64,000 bases of DNA from an uncultured Acetatifactor sp. Lineage in GTDB: Bacteria; Bacillota; Clostridia; Lachnospirales; Lachnospiraceae. Of this stretch, positions 8,678 through 18,035 are shown piece after piece (within the stretch, counting starts at the first letter, position 1; each line of letters opens with the position of its first letter). The notes under the pieces were generated by a model. It did no database searches, was not told the DNA's origin, and was given only the letters and a program-made list of their open reading frames with translations. The stretch lies in contig CAJUAH010000003.1 of NCBI GenBank assembly GCA_910584375.1, positions 1 through 64,000 on the forward strand, read 5' to 3'. The translations under genes were made by a program, and so were the position numbers.

Positions 8678-9616
8678 TTATTCATTCAAAATCAATCCGG
8701 CGGCGCCGTAGATACCGGCGTCATTGCCCAGCGTAGCCAGAGCAAACTCCGCGCCGCGGCAGCCGTGAAAAGCATATTTTTCAAAGGCGGGACGAATATA
8801 GTCGAACAGAACGGTTCCCGCCTTGGACACGCCGCCGCCAATGACAAATACCTCGGGATTGGCCACGGCTGCTACAGCTGCCAGCCCTTTTCCCAGATAA
8901 TCTCCAAAACGCTCCGCAATCTGTATAGCCACCTCATCCCCAGCTTTCACCGCGTCCCACACGACTTTGGCGGACAGTTCACCGCTCCGAAGTACGCTGG
9001 TCTCCTGATCCTGCGCAAGGCGTCGTCTGGCCAGACGCACCACCCCTGTGGCGGAGGCATATTGTTCCAGGCAGCCGTGATTGCCACAGCCGCAGGCCTC
9101 GGGCTCATCATCCGCGATATGGATATGCCCGATCTCCCCGCCTGCGCCGGTGGCCCCGGTCAGGATGCTGCCATTTACGATGATACCCCCGCCCACGCCG
9201 GTGCCCAGCGTCACGGCTACGATATTGTCATGGCCTTTTCCGCCCCCCTGCCACATCTCTCCAAAAGCGGCTACATTGGCGTCGTTGGCGGCTTTCACCG
9301 GAAGATCCAGACAGGAACCCAGCGTTTGAGAAATGTTGAACACATCCCATCCCAGATTCACGGCCCTGTAAACGGTTCCTTCACTGTCCACAGGGCCGGG
9401 AGCGCCCACGCCCACCCCCAGGATATCGGAACTGTCAATGCCTGCGGACACCGTTTTGTCCCGTATGCTGGCGGCGATATCCGGCAGGATATGACGCCCC
9501 TGCTCCCGCTTCACTGTGGGGATCTCCCACTTATCCAATACCGCGCCCTCCCGGTCAAACAGTCCCAACTTGACTGTAGTACCTCCTATATCCACGCCGA
9601 CAGCATATTTTTTCAT
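8678..9616 (-). CDS. glcK: ROK-family glucokinase
   Basis: Cytoplasmic ATP-dependent glucose kinase of about 312 residues producing glucose-6-phosphate. The ATP-binding DIGGTTVKLGLF is at residues 9-20 and GAPGPVD near residue 75. The sugar-binding segment GEIGHIHI and the ROK zinc-binding CGCGNHGCLEQYAS are near residues 160-185. ATG at 9616 is chosen because AGGGAGG precedes it by 6 bases; an upstream in-frame start has none. Placed directly after hprK, it links free glucose from glycan breakdown to catabolite control. Confidence 0.9.
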   Translation of the reverse strand: MKKYAVGVDIGGTTVKLGLFDREGAVLDKWEIPTVKREQGRHILPDIAASIRDKTVSAGIDSSDILGVGVGAPGPVDSEGTVYRAVNLGWDVFNISQTLGSCLDLPVKAANDANVAAFGEMWQGGGKGHDNIVAVTLGTGVGGGIIVNGSILTGATGAGGEIGHIHIADDEPEACGCGNHGCLEQYASATGVVRLARRRLAQDQETSVLRSGELSAKVVWDAVKAGDEVAIQIAERFGDYLGKGLAAVAAVANPEVFVIGGGVSKAGTVLFDYIRPAFEKYAFHGCRGAEFALATLGNDAGIYGAAGLILNE

Positions 9617-9672
9617 TTTGTTCCTCCCTATTTCAATATACGTTATCCGTTTTATTTTATGCATGAACGCAA

Positions 9673-10614
9673 TCAGTCATCATCCTCTTCACGCCTTTTA
9701 GCCAGTGAATTCTGTACCCGAGTGTACAGCTCCTGAGCCGCATTGTAGCCCATCTTTTTCTGGCGGTGATTGACGGCTGCGGTCTCGCAGATAACCGCCA
9801 GGTTCCGCCCCGGACGGATAGGGATATTGTGGCACACGATCTTGTTGCCCAGATATTCGGTGTAGTTCTCCTCCAGCCCCAGACGGTCATACTCCTTGTC
9901 CTTGTCCCAGTCCTCCAGCCGGATCACCAGATCTATAGACTGAGTCTCCCGCACGGAGGAGGCTCCGAACATGGCCTTGATATCCACGATCCCGATACCC
10001 CGCAGTTCAATAAAGTGTTTTGTGATATCCGGCGCGCTGCCGATCAGCGTATCGTCGCTGACCTTGCGAAGCTCCACCACGTCGTCCGTCACCAGACGAT
10101 GCCCTCTCTTCACCAGCTCCAGAGCTGCCTCCGACTTTCCGATGCCGCTCTCTCCGGTAATCAGCACGCCCTCTCCGTAGACATCCACCAGTACCCCATG
10201 CACGGAAATACAGGGAGCCAGTTTGACATTGAGCCAGCGTATGGACTCCGCCATAAAGGAGGATGTAGACTTTTTGGTGGACAGAATGGGGATATCATGT
10301 TCCAGCGCCCCCTGCATGAACAGCGGATCCGGCCGCAGCTCCCGGCAAAATACTATGGCCGGAATCTCATAGGAAAACAGCTGATTGTAGACCTCCTGCT
10401 TGCGCGTCTCCTCCAACCCTTCCAGGTAGGTGTACTCCACAAATCCTACGATCTGTAGTCTGGAAGCGTCAAAATGTTCAAAATATCCTGCCAGCTGCAA
10501 TGCGGGACGGTTGATATCGGGCTGGATGAGTTTCTTTTTGTCCAGGTCCAGCTCCGGCGTCAGATTCTCCAGTTTCATTTTCTCGATCAAACGATTCAGA
10601 CTTACACTTGCCAT
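9673..10614 (-). CDS. hprK: HPr kinase/phosphorylase
   Basis: Bifunctional HPr(Ser) kinase/phosphorylase of about 313 residues. It phosphorylates Ser46 of HPr and Crh with ATP or pyrophosphate and reverses the reaction by phosphorolysis, setting catabolite repression. The C-terminal catalytic domain contains Walker A GESGIGKSEAALEL near residue 150, HRLVTDDVVELR near 168 and the signature ELRGIGIVDIKAMFG near 197. ATG at 10614 has AAAGGA upstream. The gene starts the leftward operon ending with the Crh-like gene, its expected substrate, and has its own promoter at 10659-10687. Confidence 0.95.
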   Translation of the reverse strand: MASVSLNRLIEKMKLENLTPELDLDKKKLIQPDINRPALQLAGYFEHFDASRLQIVGFVEYTYLEGLEETRKQEVYNQLFSYEIPAIVFCRELRPDPLFMQGALEHDIPILSTKKSTSSFMAESIRWLNVKLAPCISVHGVLVDVYGEGVLITGESGIGKSEAALELVKRGHRLVTDDVVELRKVSDDTLIGSAPDITKHFIELRGIGIVDIKAMFGASSVRETQSIDLVIRLEDWDKDKEYDRLGLEENYTEYLGNKIVCHNIPIRPGRNLAVICETAAVNHRQKKMGYNAAQELYTRVQNSLAKRREEDDD

Positions 10615-10658
10615 AGTAATCCTTTCCGCGGACACCGCCGTCTCATAAATTCAATAAC

Positions 10659-10687
10659 ACTATAGCACATCCTCCGTTTTTATTCAA
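10659..10687 (-). promoter_or_regulatory. Sigma-A promoter of the hprK operon
   Basis: Leftward TTGAAT (10682-10687), 17-base spacer, TATAGT (10659-10664), about 45 bases upstream of the hprK ATG. It lets the hprK operon be expressed independently of the glycan locus upstream. Confidence 0.6.
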
Positions 10688-10710
10688 CGGCAGAATCCCG
10701 GCTGATTCCT

Positions 10711-12663
10711 CTACTTTGCATAATGGAATGTCACCGCCAGCGTCTCCACGTCTCCCAGCGTGTCCGCATCCAGAACGCAGGCCGTCAGCTCCAGGCCGTT
10801 GTCCTCCCGGACGCGCACGCCCGGATTCGTCCGCTGGACCTGGCCCACCCACGCGTTATACAGATTGACGCGGGTGGTTTTCCCGTCGTCGCTGCTGGTA
10901 TAGGGCTGTCCCTTCGGTTCATAGGGTTCCCCGTTGATCAGGATCTCCTGTATCTCCATACAGTAGCCCGGAAAAAGTTGCTCCCCGCCGGCTATGGCCA
11001 GGGCGCTGAACCCCACGCCCTGAGCATGCCCGCCGCTGACGCCGGTGAAGTCAAGAGCTACCGTATACGTTCCTTCCCCTGTGACTTCCACATCCGTTGC
11101 CACGATACCGGCAGTGGAAGAAAACGGAGCGTATGTATCTCCCACGCTGTATTGCACACTCCAATCCTCACTGCCATACATGATCCATGCCAGAGCGGTG
11201 CCGTCTTCCACTCCGGCTCCCTCTCCCGCATTGCCATAGTCCTCGTCCATCTCCTTCCGAGCCTGAGCTGTCACATCTTCCCTGGCTCTCTCCGCCTCCG
11301 CCGCCCGGCTGTGTTCGGTATACAGGGCCGCGATCTCCGGGGAGACGATCTCACAGTCGCCTCGGCTGTACAGGTTGCTGCAATCCCAGAGCACGGGGCA
11401 GTAGCCGTACAGGTCGCAATTGTTTAAAAGATTGCGCACGTAGTCGCCGGTGTTATCCTTTGGCTGCGCGGCGTCGTCTTTCATTCGCACGCCGTACTCC
11501 CCGACGATCACGCCGTAGCCCCTGTCCGTAAAACTTTTCATCATAGCCAGGGTATCGTTCATGGTCTCATATTCCTGCCTGGTCCCCCATGCGCCGATGC
11601 TGGAATTGATACAGTAGCCGCTGGGCTCGTAATAATGCACGGAGATCAGCAGCTTATCCTCCGCCGTATCGGCGGGCATTTTATATCTGCTGTCACAGGT
11701 TCCCCTGATATCCGTATTGAATCCCGCGATCAGCAGAAAGCGCCGGGAATTGTTGCCGCCCAGCCCCCGTATCGTGTCCACAAACGCCTGGTTGATCTCA
11801 TTGGCCACAGTATAACATTGGGTATCCGACAGCGTCCCCGAATCCGGAGCTATATCCGTATCGTTCAGTCTGTGTCCCAGCTCTTCATTGCCGGACTCAA
11901 AGATCACATAATCGGAGTACTCCCCAAAGCGTTCTCCGATCTGAGTCCACATCGCCCTGTACAGCTCCATGGCGCTGTCCCTGGTCTCCTGGCTGGCCGA
12001 TCCGAACATCCCCCACCATCCGCCGTCCCAGTGATCGTTAATGATCACATACATACCGGCATTGCGGGCGTATCCCACGATCTCTTCCACACGATCCAGA
12101 TAAGCCCCGTCTATGGTGTAATCCCCTGTTTCAAAATTCATGGCGTTGGTCCATGCCACCGGAAGGCGCAGTGTGTCAAAGCCCGCCGCTTTCATACCGT
12201 CCAGCATCTCCTGGGTGGTCACAGGCTGCCCCCAACAGGTCTCATACTCTGTAGGCTGCGCGCAGGCGCCCAGCCATGTCCTGCCGTATGCCTCCATGGT
12301 ATTGCCAAGGTTGATGCCATTGCCCATGAGCTCTGTCACCTCCAGAGCGGTCAGGCCCTCCCGCATACTGCCGTCGTCAGCGTTTGTGCCTGTGCCGTCC
12401 CCGCCCGGAGAACCTTCTCCCATGCCGCCTTCCTCCGTTATTGCTGACTCTGCCACAGAGGCTGATTCTGCTGCCGATTCCTCTGTCGCCGCCGATTCTT
12501 CCGATATAGTCGGTTTCTCTGACGCTGTCGATTGCGTCGCAGCGGTCTGCGCCGCCCCCTGGGAAGACGCGTCTCCCCCGCTGCCGCAGGCGGCAAAGCT
12601 CAGCGCCATCGCCAGCAAAACCGCCACCCTGCTTGCTCTTTTCCCTCTGCCCATTCTGTTCAT
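10711..12663 (-). CDS. GH5-family glycoside hydrolase lipoprotein
   Basis: Surface endo-glycanase of about 650 residues. A basic start and the lipobox FAAC are followed by a Ser/Ala/Glu-rich linker of about 80 residues. A (beta/alpha)8 catalytic domain follows (about residues 105-420): NGINLGNTMEAYG near its start, LRLPVAWTNAM, NDHWDGGW, the acid/base glutamate in FESGNEEL and the nucleophile glutamate in VGEYGV. The last 180 residues form a beta-sandwich-like accessory domain, possibly carbohydrate-binding. Likely substrate is a beta-glucan or mannan; the subfamily cannot be fixed by eye. ATG at 12663 follows GGGGAGAG. It is the last gene of the ABC-transporter locus, so its products are probably imported by the neighbouring system. 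Confidence 0.85.
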   Translation of the reverse strand: MNRMGRGKRASRVAVLLAMALSFAACGSGGDASSQGAAQTAATQSTASEKPTISEESAATEESAAESASVAESAITEEGGMGEGSPGGDGTGTNADDGSMREGLTALEVTELMGNGINLGNTMEAYGRTWLGACAQPTEYETCWGQPVTTQEMLDGMKAAGFDTLRLPVAWTNAMNFETGDYTIDGAYLDRVEEIVGYARNAGMYVIINDHWDGGWWGMFGSASQETRDSAMELYRAMWTQIGERFGEYSDYVIFESGNEELGHRLNDTDIAPDSGTLSDTQCYTVANEINQAFVDTIRGLGGNNSRRFLLIAGFNTDIRGTCDSRYKMPADTAEDKLLISVHYYEPSGYCINSSIGAWGTRQEYETMNDTLAMMKSFTDRGYGVIVGEYGVRMKDDAAQPKDNTGDYVRNLLNNCDLYGYCPVLWDCSNLYSRGDCEIVSPEIAALYTEHSRAAEAERAREDVTAQARKEMDEDYGNAGEGAGVEDGTALAWIMYGSEDWSVQYSVGDTYAPFSSTAGIVATDVEVTGEGTYTVALDFTGVSGGHAQGVGFSALAIAGGEQLFPGYCMEIQEILINGEPYEPKGQPYTSSDDGKTTRVNLYNAWVGQVQRTNPGVRVREDNGLELTACVLDADTLGDVETLAVTFHYAK

Positions 12664-12704
12664 GATTATACTCTCCCCCATCCCTTCTCTATTCTCCGTT
12701 TTGG

Positions 12705-13325
12705 CTATGCGCCCCCGTTCTCCTTCTCGATCAGCAGGAATATCCGCTTGCTGCAGGATGCCACCGTATAGATCATAAATCCGGGACCCAGCAATATTCC
12801 GAAAAAGAGCATTGTAGTGTTAAACTGGAACAAAATGTATTCCGCAGCCAGGATCACGGACAGCAGAAGCGTCCTGCCCACATATTTTCGGGTTATGTCG
12901 ATGGAATTGTTGATCGTCCGAAACAGGGTGTTCTCATATCTGGCGACCAGCGGGTAAGAGTACAGCAGAGCGGAAACCGCCAGAACCGACGAGGCTATGC
13001 CCACGATCAAAAACAGGATCGGGTTGCCCTCCAACGCCTCAAAAAACTGAAAATCCAGATAGATCGCATAGAGCGCCGCCGCCGTGATCCCCCACAGGGC
13101 CGTCCCCTGTTTCCAGTTGGCCTTAAATGCCTTGATAAAATCCCGCCCTATATACCCTTCCTCGTCATCCGCCATCTTCAGCGCCACCGACATGGCGGCC
13201 ACCGTGGACGCGCCTACCGTGAGCAGCGGTATACTGAACAGGATCCACAGAAAATTCAACTTGATCACGTCCAAAAGCTTAGACAGGAACCGATACAGCG
13301 GACTGTCTACACTGAAAAATTTCAT
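12705..13325 (-). CDS. DUF624 (YesL-type) membrane protein
   Basis: Integral membrane protein of 206 residues of the DUF624/YesL family, which accompanies YtcP/LplB-type sugar ABC transporters in Firmicutes. About five membrane segments are visible: residues 15-45 (LDVIKLNFLWILFSIPLL), 75-92, 95-125, 145-165 and 170-190. The biochemical function is unknown; a role in assembly or tuning of the transporter is inferred from genetic linkage. The gene lies between the binding protein and the GH5 gene. An intrinsic terminator at 13384-13408 stands upstream, so expression probably depends on readthrough or an unseen promoter. Confidence 0.8.
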   Translation of the reverse strand: MKFFSVDSPLYRFLSKLLDVIKLNFLWILFSIPLLTVGASTVAAMSVALKMADDEEGYIGRDFIKAFKANWKQGTALWGITAAALYAIYLDFQFFEALEGNPILFLIVGIASSVLAVSALLYSYPLVARYENTLFRTINNSIDITRKYVGRTLLLSVILAAEYILFQFNTTMLFFGILLGPGFMIYTVASCSKRIFLLIEKENGGA

Positions 13326-13383
13326 AATCGTTTCATACCTTTCACTTTTTCCACATTATATACCCGATCCTGAGAAAATAAAA

Positions 13384-13408
13384 GGGGCTGTCCGTCAGAC
13401 AACCCCCT
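13384..13408 (-). terminator. Intrinsic terminator after the binding-protein gene
   Basis: Leftward GGGG-TTGTC and GACAG-CCCC arms around a 5-base loop are followed by TTTTATTTT. It lies 27 bases after the binding-protein stop. Partial termination here would give more binding protein than downstream GH5 and DUF624 products. Confidence 0.7.
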
Positions 13409-13434
13409 GTTATTCATAACAATGGTAATTCTGT

Positions 13435-15270
13435 TTACTGCGCGCTCATAGCAGCGTTCTCCGCCGCAGCTCTCAGCTTGGCCTCGTTCTCCTGAAACTC
13501 CACGCACTGATCGTAGCCGTACTCGTTGGCCTGCGCAATCATATCGGCGACAACCTGGTCAAAGGTCGCATCGTCCTTGGCATAAATCGCCTCCCAGGAA
13601 CCGTTCTTGATACAGGTAGCTACCTGCTGCCAGATCAGATCCAGCTCTTCACTTCTGGGCGTAGCAGAATACATGGTGCCGGGCGCAAGTCTGTAGTTCC
13701 AGTCGTCAAACATGCTGTCAAAAGTGGTGGTTCCGTTATGCTCTCTCCAATCCGCCTCGATCTCAGAACTTGCCTCGGCGGCGTTGCACTCCCACTTCTT
13801 ATAGTTGAAGGTGTCTCCGTTAGAATCCAGGTTCTCGGCGTCAATACCCCATGTGGTATTGTTCATCTTGAAGTTACCGTCCTCAAAGGTTCCGGAGTAA
13901 CCGTCAGTCATCTGGGTCTTGCCGTCCAGCTTGGCGGTTCTGCCCAGATCGGTGAACTGGGTCTTGCCGTTCTCATCATAGTACCAGCACACATCCTTGG
14001 GGCCATACTCAGCAGTCATGCGTCCCTCGGGAGTGGACAGCCAGTTGATGATGGCCATGCACAGCTCGGGATAATCAGTCTTGGAGCCAATGGTCCAGGG
14101 TCTGTTGCCGCCGTAGATATTCTGGCCATAGCAGATCGGGGTTGCCTCCTTGGGCGGGCAGGGAGCCATCATCTTGCCTTCCGCGGCGTGAGCCTCGGAA
14201 TTGTACATTGCGGAACCCAGGAAATTGAATACGTTCAGGAACGCTGTACCGTTCTGATAGTCTTCCACCATACCGTCATATTTCTGAGTCTGGGAATCGG
14301 GATCCAGCAAACCTTTCTGATACAGGGTATTGTAGAATTTCAGGCAGGTCAGGTACGGGCCGTTCTCCTCCAGGCAGGGATGATAAGTCTGATCCGTAGG
14401 ATTGTACAGACCGAATCCAAACTCGTCGTAGCCATAGTAGGCGCTGGCGGTGGACTTGACAAACATCACCATATCGCCGTCCCAGTCGTTGAACAGGGAT
14501 ACGCCGTAAGTGGTCTTGCCGTTGTCGTCCTCAGGGCAGATCTCTTTCATCTGTCCCAGTACTTCCACCATGTCGTCCAGATTGTTGATCTCAGGATAGC
14601 CTAACTGTTTGTACAGATCCCAGCGCAGATCCCACTCATACATCATCTCCTGACGCTCCTGCGCGTTCAGAGCCACGTCAAAGCCGTATCCGTAGAGAGT
14701 ACCGCCGGATATCTGCTGATTCTTGTCCAGAGCAGCTGTAAAATGCTCCTTGATATAAGGGCCGTACTCGTCCAGCAGATCGTCCTCGTTCCAGTCGTAC
14801 AGCATACCTTTCTCGATAGCCTGCAAATACTGGTCGGAATCGTTGCCCCAGATCACCAGGTCGCCCAGATTACCGGACTCCATACGGGTCTGGAAAGTAC
14901 CTTCCGCCTCGGGGATAATGTTCAGCTTTACATTGAACTTCTCCAGCATCACCTGACCGAACCAGCCGATCTGCTCACCGGAATAATTGGCCAGCTGGTC
15001 GTATACGTCCAGGGTGACGGTCTCCGTGGGAATAATGTCGGACAGATCCACACCCACCACAGGCTCCGCAACATCTCCGCCTGTCTCACTGCCGGTGTCT
15101 CCACCTGCCTCGCTGCTGGTGTCTCCGCCGCCACTTGTGTCAGCGGGAGTGCTCTGGGTGCTGCCCTCAGGCTCCGTGGAGCCGTTGTCAGCCGGGGTGC
15201 TGCCACATGCCGCCAATGACAGGGTCATCGCAGCCGCCATGCACAGCGCCACAATCTTCTTTGCTTTCAT
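13435..15270 (-). CDS. Extracellular carbohydrate-binding lipoprotein of an ABC transporter
   Basis: Solute-binding lipoprotein of 611 residues, the ligand receptor of the adjacent permeases. The signal sequence ends in lipobox LAAC (cysteine near residue 22), followed by a Ser/Thr/Gly/Asp-rich linker to about residue 75. The rest is a bilobal binding-protein fold of the LplA/YtcQ type, larger than typical 400-450-residue members. Many tryptophans and tyrosines (for example WGNDSDQY, GGNRPWTIGS) fit sugar stacking. AAGGAGG precedes the ATG. It is third in the leftward operon after two permeases. No ATPase gene is present, so a shared MsmX-type ATPase elsewhere is expected. Confidence 0.9.
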   Translation of the reverse strand: MKAKKIVALCMAAAMTLSLAACGSTPADNGSTEPEGSTQSTPADTSGGGDTSSEAGGDTGSETGGDVAEPVVGVDLSDIIPTETVTLDVYDQLANYSGEQIGWFGQVMLEKFNVKLNIIPEAEGTFQTRMESGNLGDLVIWGNDSDQYLQAIEKGMLYDWNEDDLLDEYGPYIKEHFTAALDKNQQISGGTLYGYGFDVALNAQERQEMMYEWDLRWDLYKQLGYPEINNLDDMVEVLGQMKEICPEDDNGKTTYGVSLFNDWDGDMVMFVKSTASAYYGYDEFGFGLYNPTDQTYHPCLEENGPYLTCLKFYNTLYQKGLLDPDSQTQKYDGMVEDYQNGTAFLNVFNFLGSAMYNSEAHAAEGKMMAPCPPKEATPICYGQNIYGGNRPWTIGSKTDYPELCMAIINWLSTPEGRMTAEYGPKDVCWYYDENGKTQFTDLGRTAKLDGKTQMTDGYSGTFEDGNFKMNNTTWGIDAENLDSNGDTFNYKKWECNAAEASSEIEADWREHNGTTTFDSMFDDWNYRLAPGTMYSATPRSEELDLIWQQVATCIKNGSWEAIYAKDDATFDQVVADMIAQANEYGYDQCVEFQENEAKLRAAAENAAMSAQ

Positions 15271-15353
15271 AATATTTCATCCTCCTTATTTATTGCATAA
15301 ACCGTCGCGTTATCGCAACAGATTTTGCCGTTTTCGTACCGCCGCCGGAAGTT

Positions 15354-16319
15354 TTACCCCTTAACGGCTCCCAACATGATGCCTTTCTCAAAATACCGCT
15401 GCATAAAAGGATATACCAGCAGGATCGGAATCACTGTCACCATGGATATGGTATACTTGATGACTTTTCCGCTCATGGCCGACTTGATCGCCGCCTCGCT
15501 GACTGCGCCGCCGGACTGCATCAGAGCGCTTAGATTGGACGCCTGATTCAGATAGATATACAGCCTGTGCTGCAGAGTGTACAGTTTCGGAGCCGACTGC
15601 ATATAAATCAGGGAGTCCGTCAGGGAATTCCAGTTCCCTACGGCGCCAAAGATCGCTATGGTGGCCAGAATCGGCTTGCTGAGCGGCCAGATAATCTTGC
15701 GGAATACCGTCATATAGGAGGCTCCGTCCATGGACGCGCTCTCCTCCAGTTCCGCCGGGATCGATTCTATATAGGTCTTGACCAGAATGATGTTATAGGG
15801 TGCTACGATCCCCGGAATAATATACACCCAGAAATTATTGGTCAGGCCCAGCATCTGGATATTCAAAAATACCGGGATCAGTCCCGCGTTAAAGTACATG
15901 GTAATAATCAGAAAACGATACCAGAATTTTCTGCCCCACATCTCCTCCTTGGTGACCAGATACCCCACCAGAGCGGAGGCCGCCACCATCAGCGCCGTTC
16001 CCAGGAGCGTCCTGCCCACGGAAACCATAAAAGCGGAGGACAGATCGCCCACATTTAACAGGGAAGTATAGTTGCCCAGATGCAGGCCCCTCGGGATAAA
16101 GTTAATCTGTCCCTTAAGCACCAGATCGTTGTCACTGATCGTATTGATGAACAGGTAGTAAAACGGGAAAATACATGCCAGTGTGAACAGTCCGAACACC
16201 AGGTAATTTAATATGTTGAAAATAACGTCCCCCGCCTTGATCCTGTACTTATGCTTATGAAGTTTCTCGTATTTCTTTTCAGCTTTCAGATCCGCTTTTT
16301 CCTGCGCTGTCTTTGCCAT
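15354..16319 (-). CDS. Carbohydrate ABC transporter permease (YtcP/LplC type)
   Basis: Inner-membrane permease of about 321 residues. A charged N-terminus rich in Lys/Glu is followed by six predicted membrane segments: near residues 30-52, 95-120, 130-150, 160-180, 205-225 and 280-300. The EAA-type loop that contacts the ATPase reads ELEESASMDGASYMTVFRKI near residue 210. The C-terminal RYFEKGIMLGAVKG is diagnostic of the YtcP/LplC branch. I chose ATG at 16319, with GAGGGGG eight bases upstream. It follows the partner permease by about 14 bases and precedes the binding protein. Confidence 0.92.
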   Translation of the reverse strand: MAKTAQEKADLKAEKKYEKLHKHKYRIKAGDVIFNILNYLVFGLFTLACIFPFYYLFINTISDNDLVLKGQINFIPRGLHLGNYTSLLNVGDLSSAFMVSVGRTLLGTALMVAASALVGYLVTKEEMWGRKFWYRFLIITMYFNAGLIPVFLNIQMLGLTNNFWVYIIPGIVAPYNIILVKTYIESIPAELEESASMDGASYMTVFRKIIWPLSKPILATIAIFGAVGNWNSLTDSLIYMQSAPKLYTLQHRLYIYLNQASNLSALMQSGGAVSEAAIKSAMSGKVIKYTISMVTVIPILLVYPFMQRYFEKGIMLGAVKG

Positions 16320-16333
16320 CTTCCTCACCCCCT

Positions 16334-17785
16334 CTATATGATGCTCTCGCCGCGGATCAGCTTGGATATGCCATTGGCGCCGAACAGCAGCGCCACGCTG
16401 ATCACCGATTTCAGCATGCCCACCACGGTAGTCAGCGGGATGGAACCCTTGCCGATACCCAGCTTATATACATACAGATCCAACACCATGATCGAAGAGG
16501 TATTGGTGGCGTTTTCAAATACCAGATACTGCTCCATGCCGTTGCTCAGGATATTGGCCACGGACATCAGTAACAGTACGAAGAAAGTAGGAATCAACCC
16601 GGGAACCGTAATGTGCCACATACGCTGGAACCTGCCGGCCCCGTCCACCGTAGCCGCCTCATACAGCTGTTGGTCGATGCCGGATATGGCCGCTATGTAA
16701 ATGATGGCGCTCCAGCCGATGCCCTTCCAGGTACCCCATGCCCACATCTTAATCCACATATGGTCGCCGTTCATCAGGAGATTCTTTCCCTCCGCCCAAA
16801 CACCCGTGTTGACCATCATGCTGCTCAGGAAACCATCTGTGGAAAAGATACAAAAAGCGATGGCGTATACCAGCACCCAGCTGATAAAGTTGGGAACCGT
16901 GGTAAAGGTCTGCACAAAACGCCGGAACTTCAGATTCTTCATCTCACAGAGGAAGATCGCGAACGCCATGGGCATCCAGCTCGTCAATATACCGATGCCG
17001 CTCATGGCCAGCGTATTCTTCATCGTATTGACGATATCCTTAACCGTCGCCTTATTCTTAACCAGTTCCCTGAACCATTTAAATCCCACAAATTTATCCA
17101 TGGACAGCGTATCGCCGGCCTTGTAATCAAAGAATGCATACCGCCAGCCCGCCAGCGGCAGATAAGCGAAGACCGCGATCAGCGCGATAAACGGCAGGAA
17201 CATCAAAAACAGCTTGTATTTGGACTCCATCTCAAACTTTTCTTCCGACCGCACTCTGGCCAGCAATATGATCTGCACGACAGCCAGCAACAGTACCAGA
17301 GCAAAGGCTGCAAACGCAGGCCAGTAACCCGAGGAGAACATGGGTTCTACCCTGTCGGGCTTACTGGTCTGGGACAACTGCGTATAAGATACATAGATAC
17401 CGATCATCCCGCCCAGTTCCACGCAGCATCCGATCACAGCCACCAGATTGCCCAGCTTTTTCAGCTTGTGATTGCCCAGAGACATACATCCGCTGGCCGC
17501 ATTGGCGGCAATGCCGACACAGACCGCCAGCGCGCTGCTGTAGAGGAGCCGCAGAGAAGACTCCATGACCCATTCCTTTTTGATCGCGCGTCCGAACTCG
17601 GCCGTCAGGGACGAATAGGAGATACCGGCTGTGAACAGGGATAGATTCTTGTTGATCATGCCGCTGATACGCACCGGGTTCAGCGCCGGAATAAACAGAA
17701 AAACTACAGATACTAAAATAGCGATCCGGAATAGATAATAGAGTTTGTCTGAAATATTTTCCCGCTTTGTCATGACTTTGTTCAT
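16334..17785 (-). CDS. Carbohydrate ABC permease (LplB type) with N-terminal membrane extension
   Basis: Permease of 483 residues, partner of the downstream YtcP-type subunit. Residues of about 190-483 are the normal LplB-like permease, with membrane segments and the EAA loop QQLYEAATVDGAGRFQRMWH near residue 378. The first 180 residues are extra: four predicted membrane helices (about 15-35, 78-95, 105-135, 150-178) with no ABC permease motif. Typical LplB proteins are about 300 residues. This gene is first in the operon, directly behind the strong promoter at 17824-17852. Its ATG has AAAGGA ten bases upstream. Confidence 0.88.
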   Translation of the reverse strand: MNKVMTKRENISDKLYYLFRIAILVSVVFLFIPALNPVRISGMINKNLSLFTAGISYSSLTAEFGRAIKKEWVMESSLRLLYSSALAVCVGIAANAASGCMSLGNHKLKKLGNLVAVIGCCVELGGMIGIYVSYTQLSQTSKPDRVEPMFSSGYWPAFAAFALVLLLAVVQIILLARVRSEEKFEMESKYKLFLMFLPFIALIAVFAYLPLAGWRYAFFDYKAGDTLSMDKFVGFKWFRELVKNKATVKDIVNTMKNTLAMSGIGILTSWMPMAFAIFLCEMKNLKFRRFVQTFTTVPNFISWVLVYAIAFCIFSTDGFLSSMMVNTGVWAEGKNLLMNGDHMWIKMWAWGTWKGIGWSAIIYIAAISGIDQQLYEAATVDGAGRFQRMWHITVPGLIPTFFVLLLMSVANILSNGMEQYLVFENATNTSSIMVLDLYVYKLGIGKGSIPLTTVVGMLKSVISVALLFGANGISKLIRGESII

Positions 17786-17823
17786 CTTAAATTCGTCCTT
17801 TCTTACGGATGCTTATATATCTA

Positions 17824-17852
17824 TATATAAACCGTTTCCTTAAAAATGTCAA
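17824..17852 (-). promoter_or_regulatory. Strong sigma-A promoter of the glycan operon
   Basis: Leftward consensus TTGACA (17847-17852), 17 bases, TATATA (17824-17829), about 38 bases upstream of the first permease ATG. Such a strong core promoter implies control by a repressor or by catabolite repression. Confidence 0.8.
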
Positions 17853-17884
17853 GAAAGAAGTCTGGGAAATTATGCAAATTGTTT

Positions 17885-17898
17885 AATCGAAAACGATT
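17885..17898. promoter_or_regulatory. Inverted-repeat candidate operator
   Basis: AATCGAAAACGATT is an inverted repeat of AATCG and CGATT around AAAA, located 33 bases upstream of the -35 box of the glycan operon. The form resembles LacI-family operators. No LacI gene is in the window. Confidence 0.4.
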
Positions 17899-17970
17899 GA
17901 GAGTAAATTTTTATATGGGAATTGCGCATATGAAGGAAAATGCCTCGACATTTTATACGTCAGAAAGCGT

Positions 17971-18013
17971 AAAAAAGACATTGCTCTATACAAAATTGTT
18001 GTGCGGCAATGTC
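17971..18013 (-). terminator. Intrinsic terminator after uvrC
   Basis: Leftward GACATTGC and GCAATGTC (18006-18013 and 17977-17984) enclose a 21-base loop and are followed by TTTTTT. It lies just downstream of the uvrC stop. Confidence 0.75.
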
Positions 18014-18035
18014 CCTTTCACGAATCGTTAAGAAT

